NCBI GenBank assembly: GCA_013397435.1
Contig: VZRG01000305.1
Span: 200,081 to 264,080, forward strand
Origin: Erythrocercus mccallii
Taxonomy: Eukaryota > Chordata > Aves > Passeriformes > Dicruridae
Direction: 5' to 3'
DNA: 64,000 nt
Made by a program: the position numbers and the translations under genes. The notes under the pieces were generated by a model. It had not been told where the DNA came from, made no database searches, and saw only the letters and a list, made by a program, of their open reading frames with translations. Of the stretch, positions 50,850 through 61,400 are shown in pieces (position 1 is the stretch's first letter; every line of letters starts with the position of its first letter).

Positions 50850-53094
50850 TTCATAGGTTTTCTTTTTCCTTCAACATAGAAATCTTCCTTTCTCACTGTC
50901 ATTTACCTATGGCAACACCTGCTAACAAGGACTATTCCTTCTTCTTTGTGTTTAAGAAAATATTCTCTTTATGTCCTGCTTCGTCACTCGTCTCTTGCCA
51001 CAGAGTAGGGAAATACATCCAGCCATGTCTTTGACCTTAGTCAACCTATTCATCCACTGAAGTTTTATTACTAGCTAGAATTTTGTGGAACAAATTTAGG
51101 TTACTACTACAAACCTTTTTTTTGTCTTTATTTTCAGAAAGTGCATGTACTCCCAAGCATTTGAAAGTATAGCAGCACTTACTAGCTTTGGCTATGTGAC
51201 ATTCCTGACCACCCCTTGTTCTGCAGGCTGAACCATGCTCCTGTCTGCACCAAACGAGTGGTTTGTGAACACTTTCACCAGCTGCATAGCGGTAACAGTT
51301 CTCAAACAGTTTTGCTGTCTGAGAGGGAAAGCCCACAAAACCAGAAAGCACTATAGTAAAGAACTAAGATAAGAAGATTAACAGAAAACACCCTGTGCCA
51401 GACATTTCTTTACTAACACCTGTTGCTGTGTCAAGCTTTGGTAAGGGAACTTGCAGTAGAGTAAATTGCACACACTACCCAAACTCTCTACCATTGACAC
51501 ACAGAAACTAATAACTGAGATCAAAATACCTTCTGGCAGTTATAGATCACAAACCCCCAAGCATTTTATCCTGCAGTGTAAATCCAATTGATTTAACAGG
51601 ATGTATGCTGGTGGACAAGCAGACTGGTAAGAATGTCATGCTAAACCCACCTTTGTGATGCATACAGGCCATGGCATACCAGCTGAGTTCTAGATAGTGA
51701 CTTCATTGCAGTCACACTGCATTTTTGTTTAAAAAAATCTGTTCTGAGGAAAAACCTACCCTGCAAATATTTTTCATATCAGAAAAAGAGAGGATTTCTT
51801 TTTATAGCCCCATCTAATGTTCCTAAAAGATGAACAAGATATAAGCACTGGTATCCTCATACAAACACCTTTTAGACTCCCTTGATTATTTCTTCTCATT
51901 TTCTCAAAAGAACACATGCTTAGAAAAACACATGCTGTTACCAAACTCCATTGGTTCCTGTCAGCCCCATGTTTTACATTAGCTAGAAGCATTCTGGCTC
52001 ACGAAACACATTCTTGAAGAAATGCACACCCATTAAGAAGCATCTGAAAACAGAACTGGTTGCTTCAAAAGAAAATGCATGTACCAACTAATAGAGGGAA
52101 TTCTTTCTGGCTCCTTGTATGTTTGTGGTAGAACTTGTTGTACAAGGCTTGGCAATGGTCATGACTTATCTGACACTTGTGTTTCAGATGCTGGAGCCTT
52201 TCTGACTTCAAGGTGTGCCTTCACTCTGTCAACTCATCCATCAGGTTAACAACATTTGAAGTGTTGTCCAAACAACGAACAACATCCAGCTTATAGGTGG
52301 GAGGGGATCTTACTAATAATAGGATTTTCTTGACATGCTTAAATATTAATTGCTTACACCTGTGATGACTGCAGGCTGTTTTGTCTCTTCTGACATGGAG
52401 AAGGGAGATCCTGGCTCCTGGAAGCTTAGTCAGAAATAAAGGACATCTAGAAGGAGATAACATCAGTGTAATAGAGTGGATGAGAAACAGAAACAAAGGA
52501 AAACAAGGTGTCTGAAACTGCTTAAAACCTTCTTGCTGACTAGCCAAGAGTAGACACAGGCACTATACAGACTGTTCAGAAAAGCTGGCCTTTTATGTAG
52601 AGCATCCATGTGAGGAAGCAAGCAAACAAACAAAAATTGAATAGAAAAATATCCTGTCACTGTTCATGCTAAGATTTCAAGGGCTCTGGTCATACAGTTT
52701 TTCCTTGAGGTAAATTACTCAAACAAAAAGAAAAAATGATTAATGACTAAAACCATTCAGAAGCTCAGTGCTCCACCTGGGGCACAAATGCAATGTCTAC
52801 TTGACTTGCTTGAAGTTATTTTCAGGAAGGGTCTTCAGAAGAGCAATGTGAAATCCCCAAACTCCTGAAGTGTTAAGCCACTGCTTGAATCTTTGGGTTT
52901 TGACCACACACCATCAGACAAATGGAAAGGTGATGTTGTTTTCACAGCTAATACCATGGTGGAACCTGTGTCTTCTTACATAATAGCTGTGCACTGTTAG
53001 TCGCCTTCTCTCCACGGCATCTTACTTTTATCTGCGTAGTTGCTTTCTGTCCTTCGGAAAAGCCCCAGAAATCCCTCCACTGCACCTCAGCATT

Positions 53095-53374
53095 TCAGCT
53101 GGGACAAGTGACAATATGAGAGGTCACAGTCTTAAGCTGCACCAGGGGAGGTTTAGGTTGGATGTTAGAAGGAATTTCTTCGCAGAGAGGGTGATTGGGC
53201 ATTGGAATGGGCTGCCCAGGGAGGTGGTGGTGTCACCATCCCTGGAGGTGGTTAATGGAAGACTGGACAAGGCACTTGGTGCCGCCGTCTGGTTGGCATG
53301 GTGCTCTTAGGTCATGGGTTGGACTCGATGATCTCAGAGATCTTTTTCAACTTAATTGACTTTGTGATTTTGTG
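53095..53374 (+). mobile_element. CR1 3' end fragment, sense
   Basis: Reads GGGACAAGTGACAATATGAG, then GCTGCACCAGGGGAGGTTTA, GGGCTGCCCAGGGAGGTGG, GGGTTGGACTCGATGATCTC, and ends in TTTGTGATTTTGTG, the short 3' terminal repeat of CR1. It is the end of ORF2 plus the 3' UTR, in plus orientation, about 280 bp long and 5'-truncated. Its 3' end is about 370-450 bp from the COG6 CpG island and start codon. A remaining 64-codon frame (53116-53310) is a remnant of ORF2. Confidence 0.95.
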
Positions 53375-53734
53375 CTCTGGAGATGTGAGGAGACCTTGGG
53401 AGTTCACCTCTGTGTCAGTAAATGCACAGCAGAAACAAGAGAGCCTCCTCATTTTGACACACATACAGCCACTGCTGTTAGCGTATACAACAGAGTTCGC
53501 ATTTATTTTTTTCCTTTCTAGCTATGCTCATAATTGAAGCATTTGTTTACTGAAATAAATACTGCTATCTGGCCTCGTGAAGTGAACCCTCTATATCGAC
53601 TCAAACCCCTTTATTTAGCGAGTAAATTATTTTAAATTATTATTATTATAATTTTTATGTATTTTTACTTTATCAGTAAAAACAAACAAAGAAATAAACA
53701 GAAAAACCCCGAGTGCCACCTTGCACCAGGTGAG

Positions 53735-54110
53735 GCCCGGCTCTGCAGCCGGCCTGCGTTAGGCCGGAACCAAATGCTCGGAGCGCGTTTCCGCCGGAGC
53801 CGCTCCGTGTAGCGGCGCCGAGGCCGGGCAGGCCACAGCCATGGCCGATACCGCCGCGCCGCCGCCGCCCGCCGCCCCCGCCCCGGGGCTCCCGCCTGCC
53901 CCCGGCACCAACCCGCTGTCCCGAAAGCTCAACAAGATCCTGGAGACGCGCCTAGACAATGACAAGGTGGGTCGGGCAGCGGCGGAGGGACGGGGTGGGG
54001 GCCGGATGAGCCGTCAGGGGCTGCGGGCCCCGACAGGCTTCGCGGCGGGGGGCGAGTCCTGCCGTACCCTCAGTTCCGCTGCGGAGCTGCGGGCGGCCCT
54101 TTGCAGCATT
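53735..54110 (+). promoter_or_regulatory. COG6: COG6 promoter CpG island and 5' UTR
   Basis: GC content jumps from an AT-only-like stretch (53620-53700) to dense CpG at about 53735 and stays high to about 54110, covering the COG6 start codon and first donor. GC-rich leader phrases such as GCGCGTTTCCGCCGG and GCGGCGCCGAGG lie just upstream of the ATG. No TATA box is placed correctly; the AT-rich DNA upstream is too far and too uniform. A CpG-type housekeeping promoter is expected for a Golgi subunit. The exact transcription start is unknown. Confidence 0.75.
53841..53966 (+). CDS. COG6: COG6 exon 1 (residues 1-42)
   Basis: Start of COG6, a subunit of the conserved oligomeric Golgi complex (lobe B), which tethers vesicles during retrograde traffic within the Golgi and so maintains glycosyltransferase placement. 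The ATG has a strong context (G at -3, G at +4). Residues 1-23 are a low-complexity Ala/Pro leader, variable in this family; from NPLSRKLNKILETRLDNDK the sequence matches the conserved opening of COG6. The exon ends GACAAG and the intron opens GTGGGT at 53967, phase 0, where the conserved protein sequence continues directly in exon 2. The human protein is about 657 residues, so the window contains roughly the first fifth. Confidence 0.95.
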
Positions 54111-54514
54111 AATTACAGATAAAATTAATTTTCGCTTCTTCAGCAACATGCCACGCTCCTGTTTTATCCCTTCAGATCGTAGGGAGGTTTGTATTACTTG
54201 CCTCGGAGAGCACTTCTCAAGCTTTTTGTAATTCAAATGTTTTCTTGCTGTGGATAGGTCATTCATTTTCAGAAAGTAGTCTTATTGGTTAAAGCTACTG
54301 TAGACAAAGTTTTCTATTGTAAGAGAAGAAGAAAGGCTCAGCAATTATTCTAGTTGTTTGCCAATTGATGTGGAGTGTGTTAAGGTAGCTTTTCCTCTAA
54401 AACCATTTATTAGGTTTGCTTTGTTTTTAATAAGACCGTGAACTTGGAGTACAGACTATTTAACCTGCTTCCTTGTAACTGCATGCAAACTGAAGGTCCT
54501 TTTTTATTTTCTAG
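53967..54514 (+). other. COG6: COG6 intron 1
   Basis: A 548-bp phase-0 intron. It opens GTGGGT within the CpG island and closes with TTTTTTATTTTCTAG. The first part is GC-rich; the remainder is AT-rich and featureless. Confidence 0.92.
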
Positions 54515-54658
54515 GAAATGCTGGAAGCACTCAAGGCTCTCTCGACCTTTTTTGTGGAAAACAGTTTGCGCACCCGAAGGAACCTGCGTGGAGACATCGA
54601 ACGACGAAGCTTGGCCATAAATGAAGAATTTGTGCACATTTTCAAGCAAGTTAAAGAG
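54515..54658 (+). CDS. COG6: COG6 exon 2 (residues 43-90)
   Basis: Encodes 48 residues beginning EMLEALKALSTFF and including NSLRTRRNLRGDIERRSLAI and FKQVKE, the most conserved block of the N-terminal COG6 domain. It is largely helical and Leu/Glu/Arg-rich, in line with the N-terminal helical region by which lobe B subunits associate. The acceptor is TTTTCTAG before GAA and the donor is GAG before GTAATG, both phase 0. No frame break or stop is present. The block includes an overlapping minus-strand frame (54410-54649) that is only a shadow. Confidence 0.96.
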
Positions 54659-54995
54659 GTAATGGTTTTGGAGCGTGACTAGCTATTTTGCAAGAGTACT
54701 GCTACGTGATTTGAAGTTTTAAAAAAGGATTAAGAGAGGTTTTAACTTTCCAGGACAGATACACTTTTACAGTAAAATTGTTTAATTTGTTTAAAGTGTT
54801 GCATTGGATGTTTCAAACAGATACAGGTCCTGGATGAACATTGATATTTAGAGGTGCATTACTCTGCACTGACTAACAGGGAGCCTAGAACAACAATATT
54901 CCTTGTAACTGGGGCATCTAATTGTGGTGGGAAGCTGGGCTTGGACACAGCATCTCTGATTTAAAGCACAGTTACTGTTATTTGAACTTATTTAG
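54659..54995 (+). other. COG6: COG6 intron 2
   Basis: A 337-bp phase-0 intron, opening GTAATG and closing TTATTTAG. AT-rich, with no repeat or further feature recognised. Confidence 0.92.
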
Positions 54996-55067
54996 GAACT
55001 TGAGAGTATAAATGAAGATGTGCAAGCAATGAGCAGCTGCTGTGAAGACATGTCCAGTCGTTTGAAG
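54996..55067 (+). CDS. COG6: COG6 exon 3 (residues 91-114)
   Basis: Encodes 24 residues, ELESINEDVQAM followed by SSCCEDMSSRLK, matching the COG6 segment that follows the exon 2 block; the Cys pair and the EDM motif are characteristic. The acceptor is ACTTATTTAG before GAA and the donor is AAG before GTAATA, both phase 0. The exon is too short to appear as an open frame of its own and was found by reading on from exon 2. Confidence 0.95.
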
Positions 55068-58000
55068 GTAATATATAAATGGAAATGCTTTGAATATTTT
55101 TCTTTTTGAGGTGTAACTACATTCTTTTAAGAGTTATTTTTGCAACACTAAGATGTTTCCATGGTATGCATATTATGTTACTTTAGGGTTTTAATATGCT
55201 GCTTTTTACTTGTTTAGATAATGTATCAAGGAAGTAATTTTAATTTCTTCCAAATTGCAGTTCAAAATTCAGCCATATACTTATTTTGAGAATATCAATG
55301 TGATATCCGTGTGTATGTCAGTGGAGAGGAAATATTTTATTAGATTGGATGTGAGTGAGATTTAAGGGTTAAATTGCGTATTTCCATTTAAAAAGGCTTT
55401 TGCATTGACTGTGTCTGTTGAGTTATGTGTTCATACAAATACCTCAAGTATATTCATAGGAAAGTATCTGGTAATTCAAAGAGGGAGACAAATCTAGTGT
55501 GCATATTCAGTTTATTGGTTTTGTTTCTTAAGATTGTGCCAGAATGCTGATGTGCAACAAACCCAATTCTCTTTCACCTTAATCCTGTATCTGTAATATT
55601 CCTGGAGGGGCTGGGAAGGATAGGAAATTTGTGGTTTATGGTGCATTACTAAATCTGGCTTGGTTTTAGGGTACAAGTTCAAAATTCAATGCAGTGATGA
55701 GTATAAACAGCTTATGGATGCTGAAGTGGAGATGTTTTGCCAAACCAAACCTGTTCCCAATACAGCACATAAGTTATAGTATGTGAATAAGAATTCTTCA
55801 CCAAAAAATCGTGTGAAAACTGTTGTTTTCCTCTCCATGTGTGTGTGGATATTAGATGTCCTCCTGCTTAGATAAATATATTTCAAGTCATTGTACAAAT
55901 GCTTGTAGCTTGATGAACTTGTACCAAAAAATGTGAGAATACAGTGTAGCCAAACTGCAGTACTTCATTTTCAGTTTTAGAAGGAACTGGCTAATGTGCC
56001 TCAGAGGTCTCAGATCTCTTTGAACATTGTTAATGTGGATATATTCCCTAATGCAGTTCAGGAACTGTTAGTCTAAGCTCTTAGATGTGGAAATGAGTCA
56101 AGTGTCCACGCAGATTTTTGCTCTTTTCTGTCTTTAGATCATGAAGTGTAACTATAGTCTCTGATTTTTTTTTTTTCCCAGAGTAGAGCCACCCTGCAGA
56201 GATTTCTTTTTTTCTTAAAGTCAGTAGGTAGTTTTGTTCTGTGCCCCACAGGAGGTTTCCTCTAGAGCCCTGTAGAACTCATAACTTGTCTTGATTCCAT
56301 CTATGTTTTCTTTGTGTGAATGTAAAGTTAATAAGCTCATGAACTAGCACTCAGTTGTGAAATACTCTGGTACTTTATCTGTAAGAGGACAGGAAGACTT
56401 GCAGGCATGTGCTCAAGCTGAAAAGAAGACAAAAATGAGCTAAGTAGAGCAAATAAAAGATACAAAGAGGAGGATTTGGGGCATATAATGCAAAAAAGTG
56501 TGCAAAGAGAGCAGTATATTAAGAAAGCAGAACAAATGCAGGACATGAAAGGGAATATATTTGCATAAGTCAAAAAGCTTTTTAGCTTTGTTATTTTGTA
56601 AGTTTATAATATTGTCTGATCCAAATTACCATATATTGTCATAATAACCATATATTGATTTTAGGACAGTGACTAGATAAATACTTTGGCTGAAAGGGAG
56701 AGAAGGAGCAAGTGCTGAAATGGAATTCATTGGGGTTGAAGTATAATGAAATTGTTAACTAATATACTGAGGTGGGCAGAATGAGAAAAATATTTCTGTT
56801 TTGGATGTAGAAGAAACATCAAATACCAATTTTCTGATTTTCCTAGCATGTCTGATTAATTTCTGAAAGTTACCTTGTTTAGGTAGATGTAAGCTCTTCC
56901 ATTTCATACATAAAATATGACAATATTTGGCATGTATTCGAATGCACATATATAAATACTGACTTCCAGGTATATCCAGCTAGGTTCAGAAAAAAATGCT
57001 TTTCCTTCTTTTCTGCTGTCCTGATGTTAGCATTGTTCATGGTAATCAGTACTTCTGCCCAGAAAGTACTGGAAAGGAAGCAAATTTCTTCTTTTTTGTT
57101 TATTAAAATTTGCAATTTCAGCATGAACAGTTCAGCATGAATTGTTACACGAATTGTCCTAGTTTCACCTTTCAAAGCATTCCTGTACCTTGATTGCTTT
57201 TCTGTTGTAACTAATGTAGTGTCAGATAGAAAGGCTGAAATGAATCAGTGTGTACAGATACTTTTGTTAAACCTCTCAGGGGTCTTAAGACTGGCATCTT
57301 AATTTTGGCAAGCTGTAATTTGAAATTATTCACACAGAATGTCTTTGTTGCCATTTCCACCTCTTCATTTGCAGTATTATTCTATACTGAATGCATTTTG
57401 ATTTTAGGATTTTTTTTGTTAAATCATCTCAGTTTTTCTGCATCAGGGATCACTGGTGGCATCTAGTATGAAGCCAAAAATTCCAGATGTCTTTTAGCTT
57501 TTCACAGAGCAGTAAGTTTCAGAACTCTTTTAACTTCAAGTGCAGCAATCCTTTTAGTTATGCCGTTGCTGTCTGATGCAGAATTGTTTCTGCAGGGTTT
57601 TCCTTGCACTGCCATCACTCAATATTTAGAGCTGTGATGAACTTCCTAACTGAATTGCTCTTAGAATGGTAGAATCATTTAGATTGGGAAAGGCTTCCGA
57701 GATCATCAAGTCCCACTCAGCACTGCCAAGTCCACCACTATCCCATGTCCCTCAGTGCTACACCTGCACATCTTTTAAATACCTCCAGGGTTGGTGACTC
57801 AGCCACTTCCCTGGACAGCCTGTTCCAATGCCTGACCACCTTTTCAGTGAAGAAATTTTTCCTAATAATTGTCCTTGGTCCATGCAGCTCTGTAAGCTAT
57901 TGGCCTGTAGAGCTAGGTTTGCTTAGACTAGCAGAGCTGTGTTCATCATCTTTTCTAAAAAGTCTGGGTGGACACTGGTACTGGGCAGTTTAGCATCCCA

Positions 58001-58365
58001 AGGAATTCGTTTCATTTTTTAATTTTGTGTCAGCAAATGATTTACAGTTGATGGACAAAATAATCATAACTATTTCTAATATTTATAGTGTTTTCCTATT
58101 AAATATAAATTAAAAATAAACTGTGAATATAAATGTATGTAAGCATGAAAATATATATGGATAAGGATAAATTTTTTTTTTACTGCCTGGACATAGGGAG
58201 AGTTAATGAATACTTGTTTCAAGAAGGCCTTTTGTTTCATAGGGTATTCTCTTTAAATTGCTTATACTCAGAAAGCCTCAAAAGTATTACTTATTTTAAA
58301 GGTTGTTTAATACAATTGATATGTTTGTCTTTTTCACATGCTTAACAATTCTAATTGTATTCTAG
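55068..58365 (+). other. COG6: COG6 intron 3
   Basis: A 3.3-kb phase-0 intron, opening GTAATA and closing TTGTATTCTAG. AT-rich. It contains an antisense CR1 tail at about 57.66-57.87 kb. No other exon was recognised. Confidence 0.88.
57661..57870 (-). mobile_element. CR1 3' end fragment, antisense, in COG6 intron 3
   Basis: The plus strand reads AGAATGGTAGAATCATTTAG, GGGAAAGGCTTCCGAGATCA and later GACAGCCTGTTCCAATGCC and TTTTCAGTGAAGAAATTTTT, which is the reverse-complemented 3' end of CR1. It opposes the direction of COG6 transcription. The far end fades and is approximate. There is no coding content beyond chance frames. Confidence 0.9.
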
Positions 58366-58424
58366 GCAGCAAAGGAACAAACCCAGGACTTGATTGTAAA
58401 AACCACAAAACTCCAGGCAGAAAA
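58366..58424 (+). CDS. COG6: COG6 exon 4 (residues 115-133 plus two bases)
   Basis: Encodes AAKEQTQDLIVKTTKLQAE and the first two bases (AA) of the next codon. It continues the conserved COG6 helical region, in which AKEQTQDLIVKTTKLQ is nearly invariant. The acceptor is GTATTCTAG before GCA; the donor GTATGT starts at 58425, giving a phase-2 end. The family resumes with a residue such as Asn or Ser then QKLE; that exon was not found before 64000, so exon 5 probably lies outside the window. Confidence 0.95.
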
Positions 58425-61400
58425 GTATGTATGCCATCTTGTTTATTGATAGAATTTTCTTTTAGATGTGACTTTGACATTTTGGTTTATGACTTTGGGG
58501 TTTTTTTCAATACTATATGTTTTTAGCTCAGTTGCACTCTTCGCGTATTGCTGATCCGAAAAGGTAAAAACGTATGTTAGTGTTTGTTTCAATAAAAACT
58601 GGCTTCTTAGGGAAAACAGTTACAGTGGTAGCACATCCTAAAAATATGGATATGCTTTGTCTAAAGTCTGTTGATAATGTAAATTATATTGTGTCATAAC
58701 AGATATGGATCAACTCAATTTCTCATCGGTTTGACAGTCTTCTTGTTTGTAATGCTCCGTATGCAGTGGAAATCTCTCTCTTTCTCAGGGTCTGTATGAG
58801 GGAATGCAAAGTTGGATTCTAACCTGCTCTGCCACATTTAAAGCTGCCTGTAAAATACAGGAGTGCTGTTCAATGAGCCTAGCACAGGCCACTTTTTCCA
58901 TTGGTTCTCCAGCCTCCTGGGGAAGAAAAGATTTGTATTTTTCTTTTTTCAGTATTTTTATCCCTGAGAAGGGAATAATAGCCAGTGACAGATTCAAGCA
59001 GTCTTCATTGTTTTTATGGCTAGGATGTATGGTTTTATAGATTCAGGTTTTCTCAGTGTAGAAGAATGAATCTGCTTGCTTTATGAGCTTTCTTTGGAAA
59101 ATTATATACAGTTCACTGGAGGTTAGAAATAATTATTTTGCAGTAGTAAGTTTCTAGTAGAAATTATGGTTTTGGATAGCTCTCAGTGAGCTTTCAAAAT
59201 CAGTAGGTTTATGATATGAGCTTCAGCAGGAAATGGATTGTGTCCGAATATGGAGTCTAATCTGTACATATTTTAAATGTTGAATGTAGAATAACTGCAT
59301 AAAATGAAATGCTGGTTCATATAAAGTGAAGGATTTGGTAAAGATGCTTTAGGTAAGTGAGCAGAAGTGTTAGAAAATATTAAAATATATAATTTTGAAT
59401 ATGAGTATGTGAAGTAGTAGGACAGAGAAGTGGTCATATATTTTGTAGTTTCAAGAATCTGAAAGCTGCTTTGACTCCTTGTTCTGAAGCAGAATGGGAG
59501 ATACCAAGACCAGTTCCAAGTAATGTATGTCTAATTTGCCTTAAATTCCATGCAGCCGGTACATCAATACCTCTGCAATCTAGACCTTACTTGCAGTATT
59601 GTTTACTTAAAAGACTTTCTGCCAATTCCTTTAAACGACATCCCCCTAGTGTGAAGAGGAAAAATGTTTAGTAAGTACTCTGTCCTTCTAAGCATCTGCA
59701 TGACCTCGGAGTGCATATATAGGAAAAAGTCTGGAAGGATTTTTTTTAAGTATACCATGAAGTACCCATGAGCAGAAACCAAAAAATACTTGTGACTTTT
59801 ACAGTCTGATAGTTATGGAAGATTCATAATACCATTTATTAGCAAAGTTGAATTTTTCCATGTCTAAACGTATGAAAAATTGTGAAGACTGTTTGGTTCC
59901 ATTTGGGACATTTTAGTCATTTGTTCTTGTAACTTGTTGAAGGACTGTTTGTTCTGATGCATTCCTTTGGTTTACATCAGGCACGTGAAGAGGCATCTGC
60001 TGCCAGATGTTGGGGGATTCTTGAACACCTGAAATGTTGCCTCTGAAAAAATACAGATCTTAAATTGCTGATGCCTTCAACTTAATGTGACATTTTTTAG
60101 CCAACAAATGAGTAAATGGTGAAACTGGAAGGACATGGTTTCTCTATCCCCTGAGGGTTGTCCTAAAATGATGCCTGGTTGAAATTCAGAGATGAAAACC
60201 TGACCAGTTCTAACATGTTCTTCTATTAGGCTTAGCATTTATGTGATTTACTGTAGCTGACCATGTTTTTGTAGCTGGAGAAATGTTAGGATATTATTAA
60301 ATGATCTGAAACTGAAGGGAGACTGTAAACTTCCAAATGTCATGCATTTATGGTAACTAGGGATTTAGGTTATTTTCCTTTTTGCAATACTTGTAAAGCA
60401 CTGGCTGTCTCGGTGGCTCTGTGTGGGTACTAGGTTTTTATACTAAGTAGTTTTGGCATTGTATTATCATCTGTATAATTAGCTGTTGTTCAAGATGGTT
60501 TTCAGTTTCCAAAGCTTCTTACCTGAACTCTTGTTGGTTATCCTAGTCTCTCAGATTTGTGGTTTGAAGGTATAGCTGCTCACCTGGAGTTTCCTGTAGG
60601 TAGTCCTGATGAGCACTTTGGGACTTCCTGTATTGGTGAAATGTGTGAATTTAAGACATCTGAGTAAATATTTGGGATAGAAAATTAGATGTTTGTCTCA
60701 GATTTAGGTTAAAACTTCTGCATTCTTGCATTTTTGCTTTGCAACTTTTTTTTTTCTTGTTATTTAGTTTGTGAGCTTTAGATCTGCTTTGACATAAGTG
60801 CTAAATATAGGCTCTTATGTAGATAACAAATTTTAGAAGTAATTAATACAACTGCATTTTTATATTTGTGATTATGTCAGAGTTGGTGCATTTCTTTGGT
60901 CAGTTAGGTTGCTTATTCTGAATTTATTTCTTCTGTGAAGTCTAGTTAAATCTGCTATATATTAGAAAGAGTTTTCCTTCATACAGTTTAAATTATGGTA
61001 TCTGCTTAGCATAGGATCTAGGATTTTTTTTCCTTTTTTTCTTTAAAACTGAGACTTACCGTATCTTAATAGAACCATGTAGTGTGAAATAAAGTAGTCC
61101 AGACATCCAACCTATCTCTTCATAACAAAAAGTTAAGTTATTGCTTCTCAGTAATGTAGAGTCTTGAATAGAGTGTTCATTTTAATGTATTTCATAACAA
61201 CCTTCTATAATAAAGAAAAACTGAGTTAGTTAATTTAGACAATTGCTGGTAATTGTTAAAAATCCACTTTCATTTCAGTTATCTTCAGTAGATTTGTGTA
61301 CTTCTACTTGAGCATACTAATATGGCTTTCAGGTTGCATTAGTTTTTTTATGTATAGTAATGAGTAGATTACTTTGTTTTCAAACAACATCTGTTGTGCT

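Larger units (their letters stand above)
44601..53094. other. Intergenic block upstream of COG6
   Basis: No gene, RNA gene or long transposon was recognised. Content seen: a T23 run at 49356-49378, a 69-bp TTCC microsatellite at 50781-50849, and the stretch 46500-46990 with few repeats and several TAATT and TGCAAA-type motifs that could be regulatory. Open frames stay at or below 116 codons; that longest one (50684-51034, plus) simply reads through the TTCC repeat. Confidence 0.45.

Noticed and set aside
50684..51034. 116-codon plus-strand frame with Leu-Pro-Ser-Phe repeats
   Set aside because: Produced by reading through the TTCC microsatellite.
54410..54649. 79-codon minus-strand frame
   Set aside because: Antisense shadow of COG6 exon 2.
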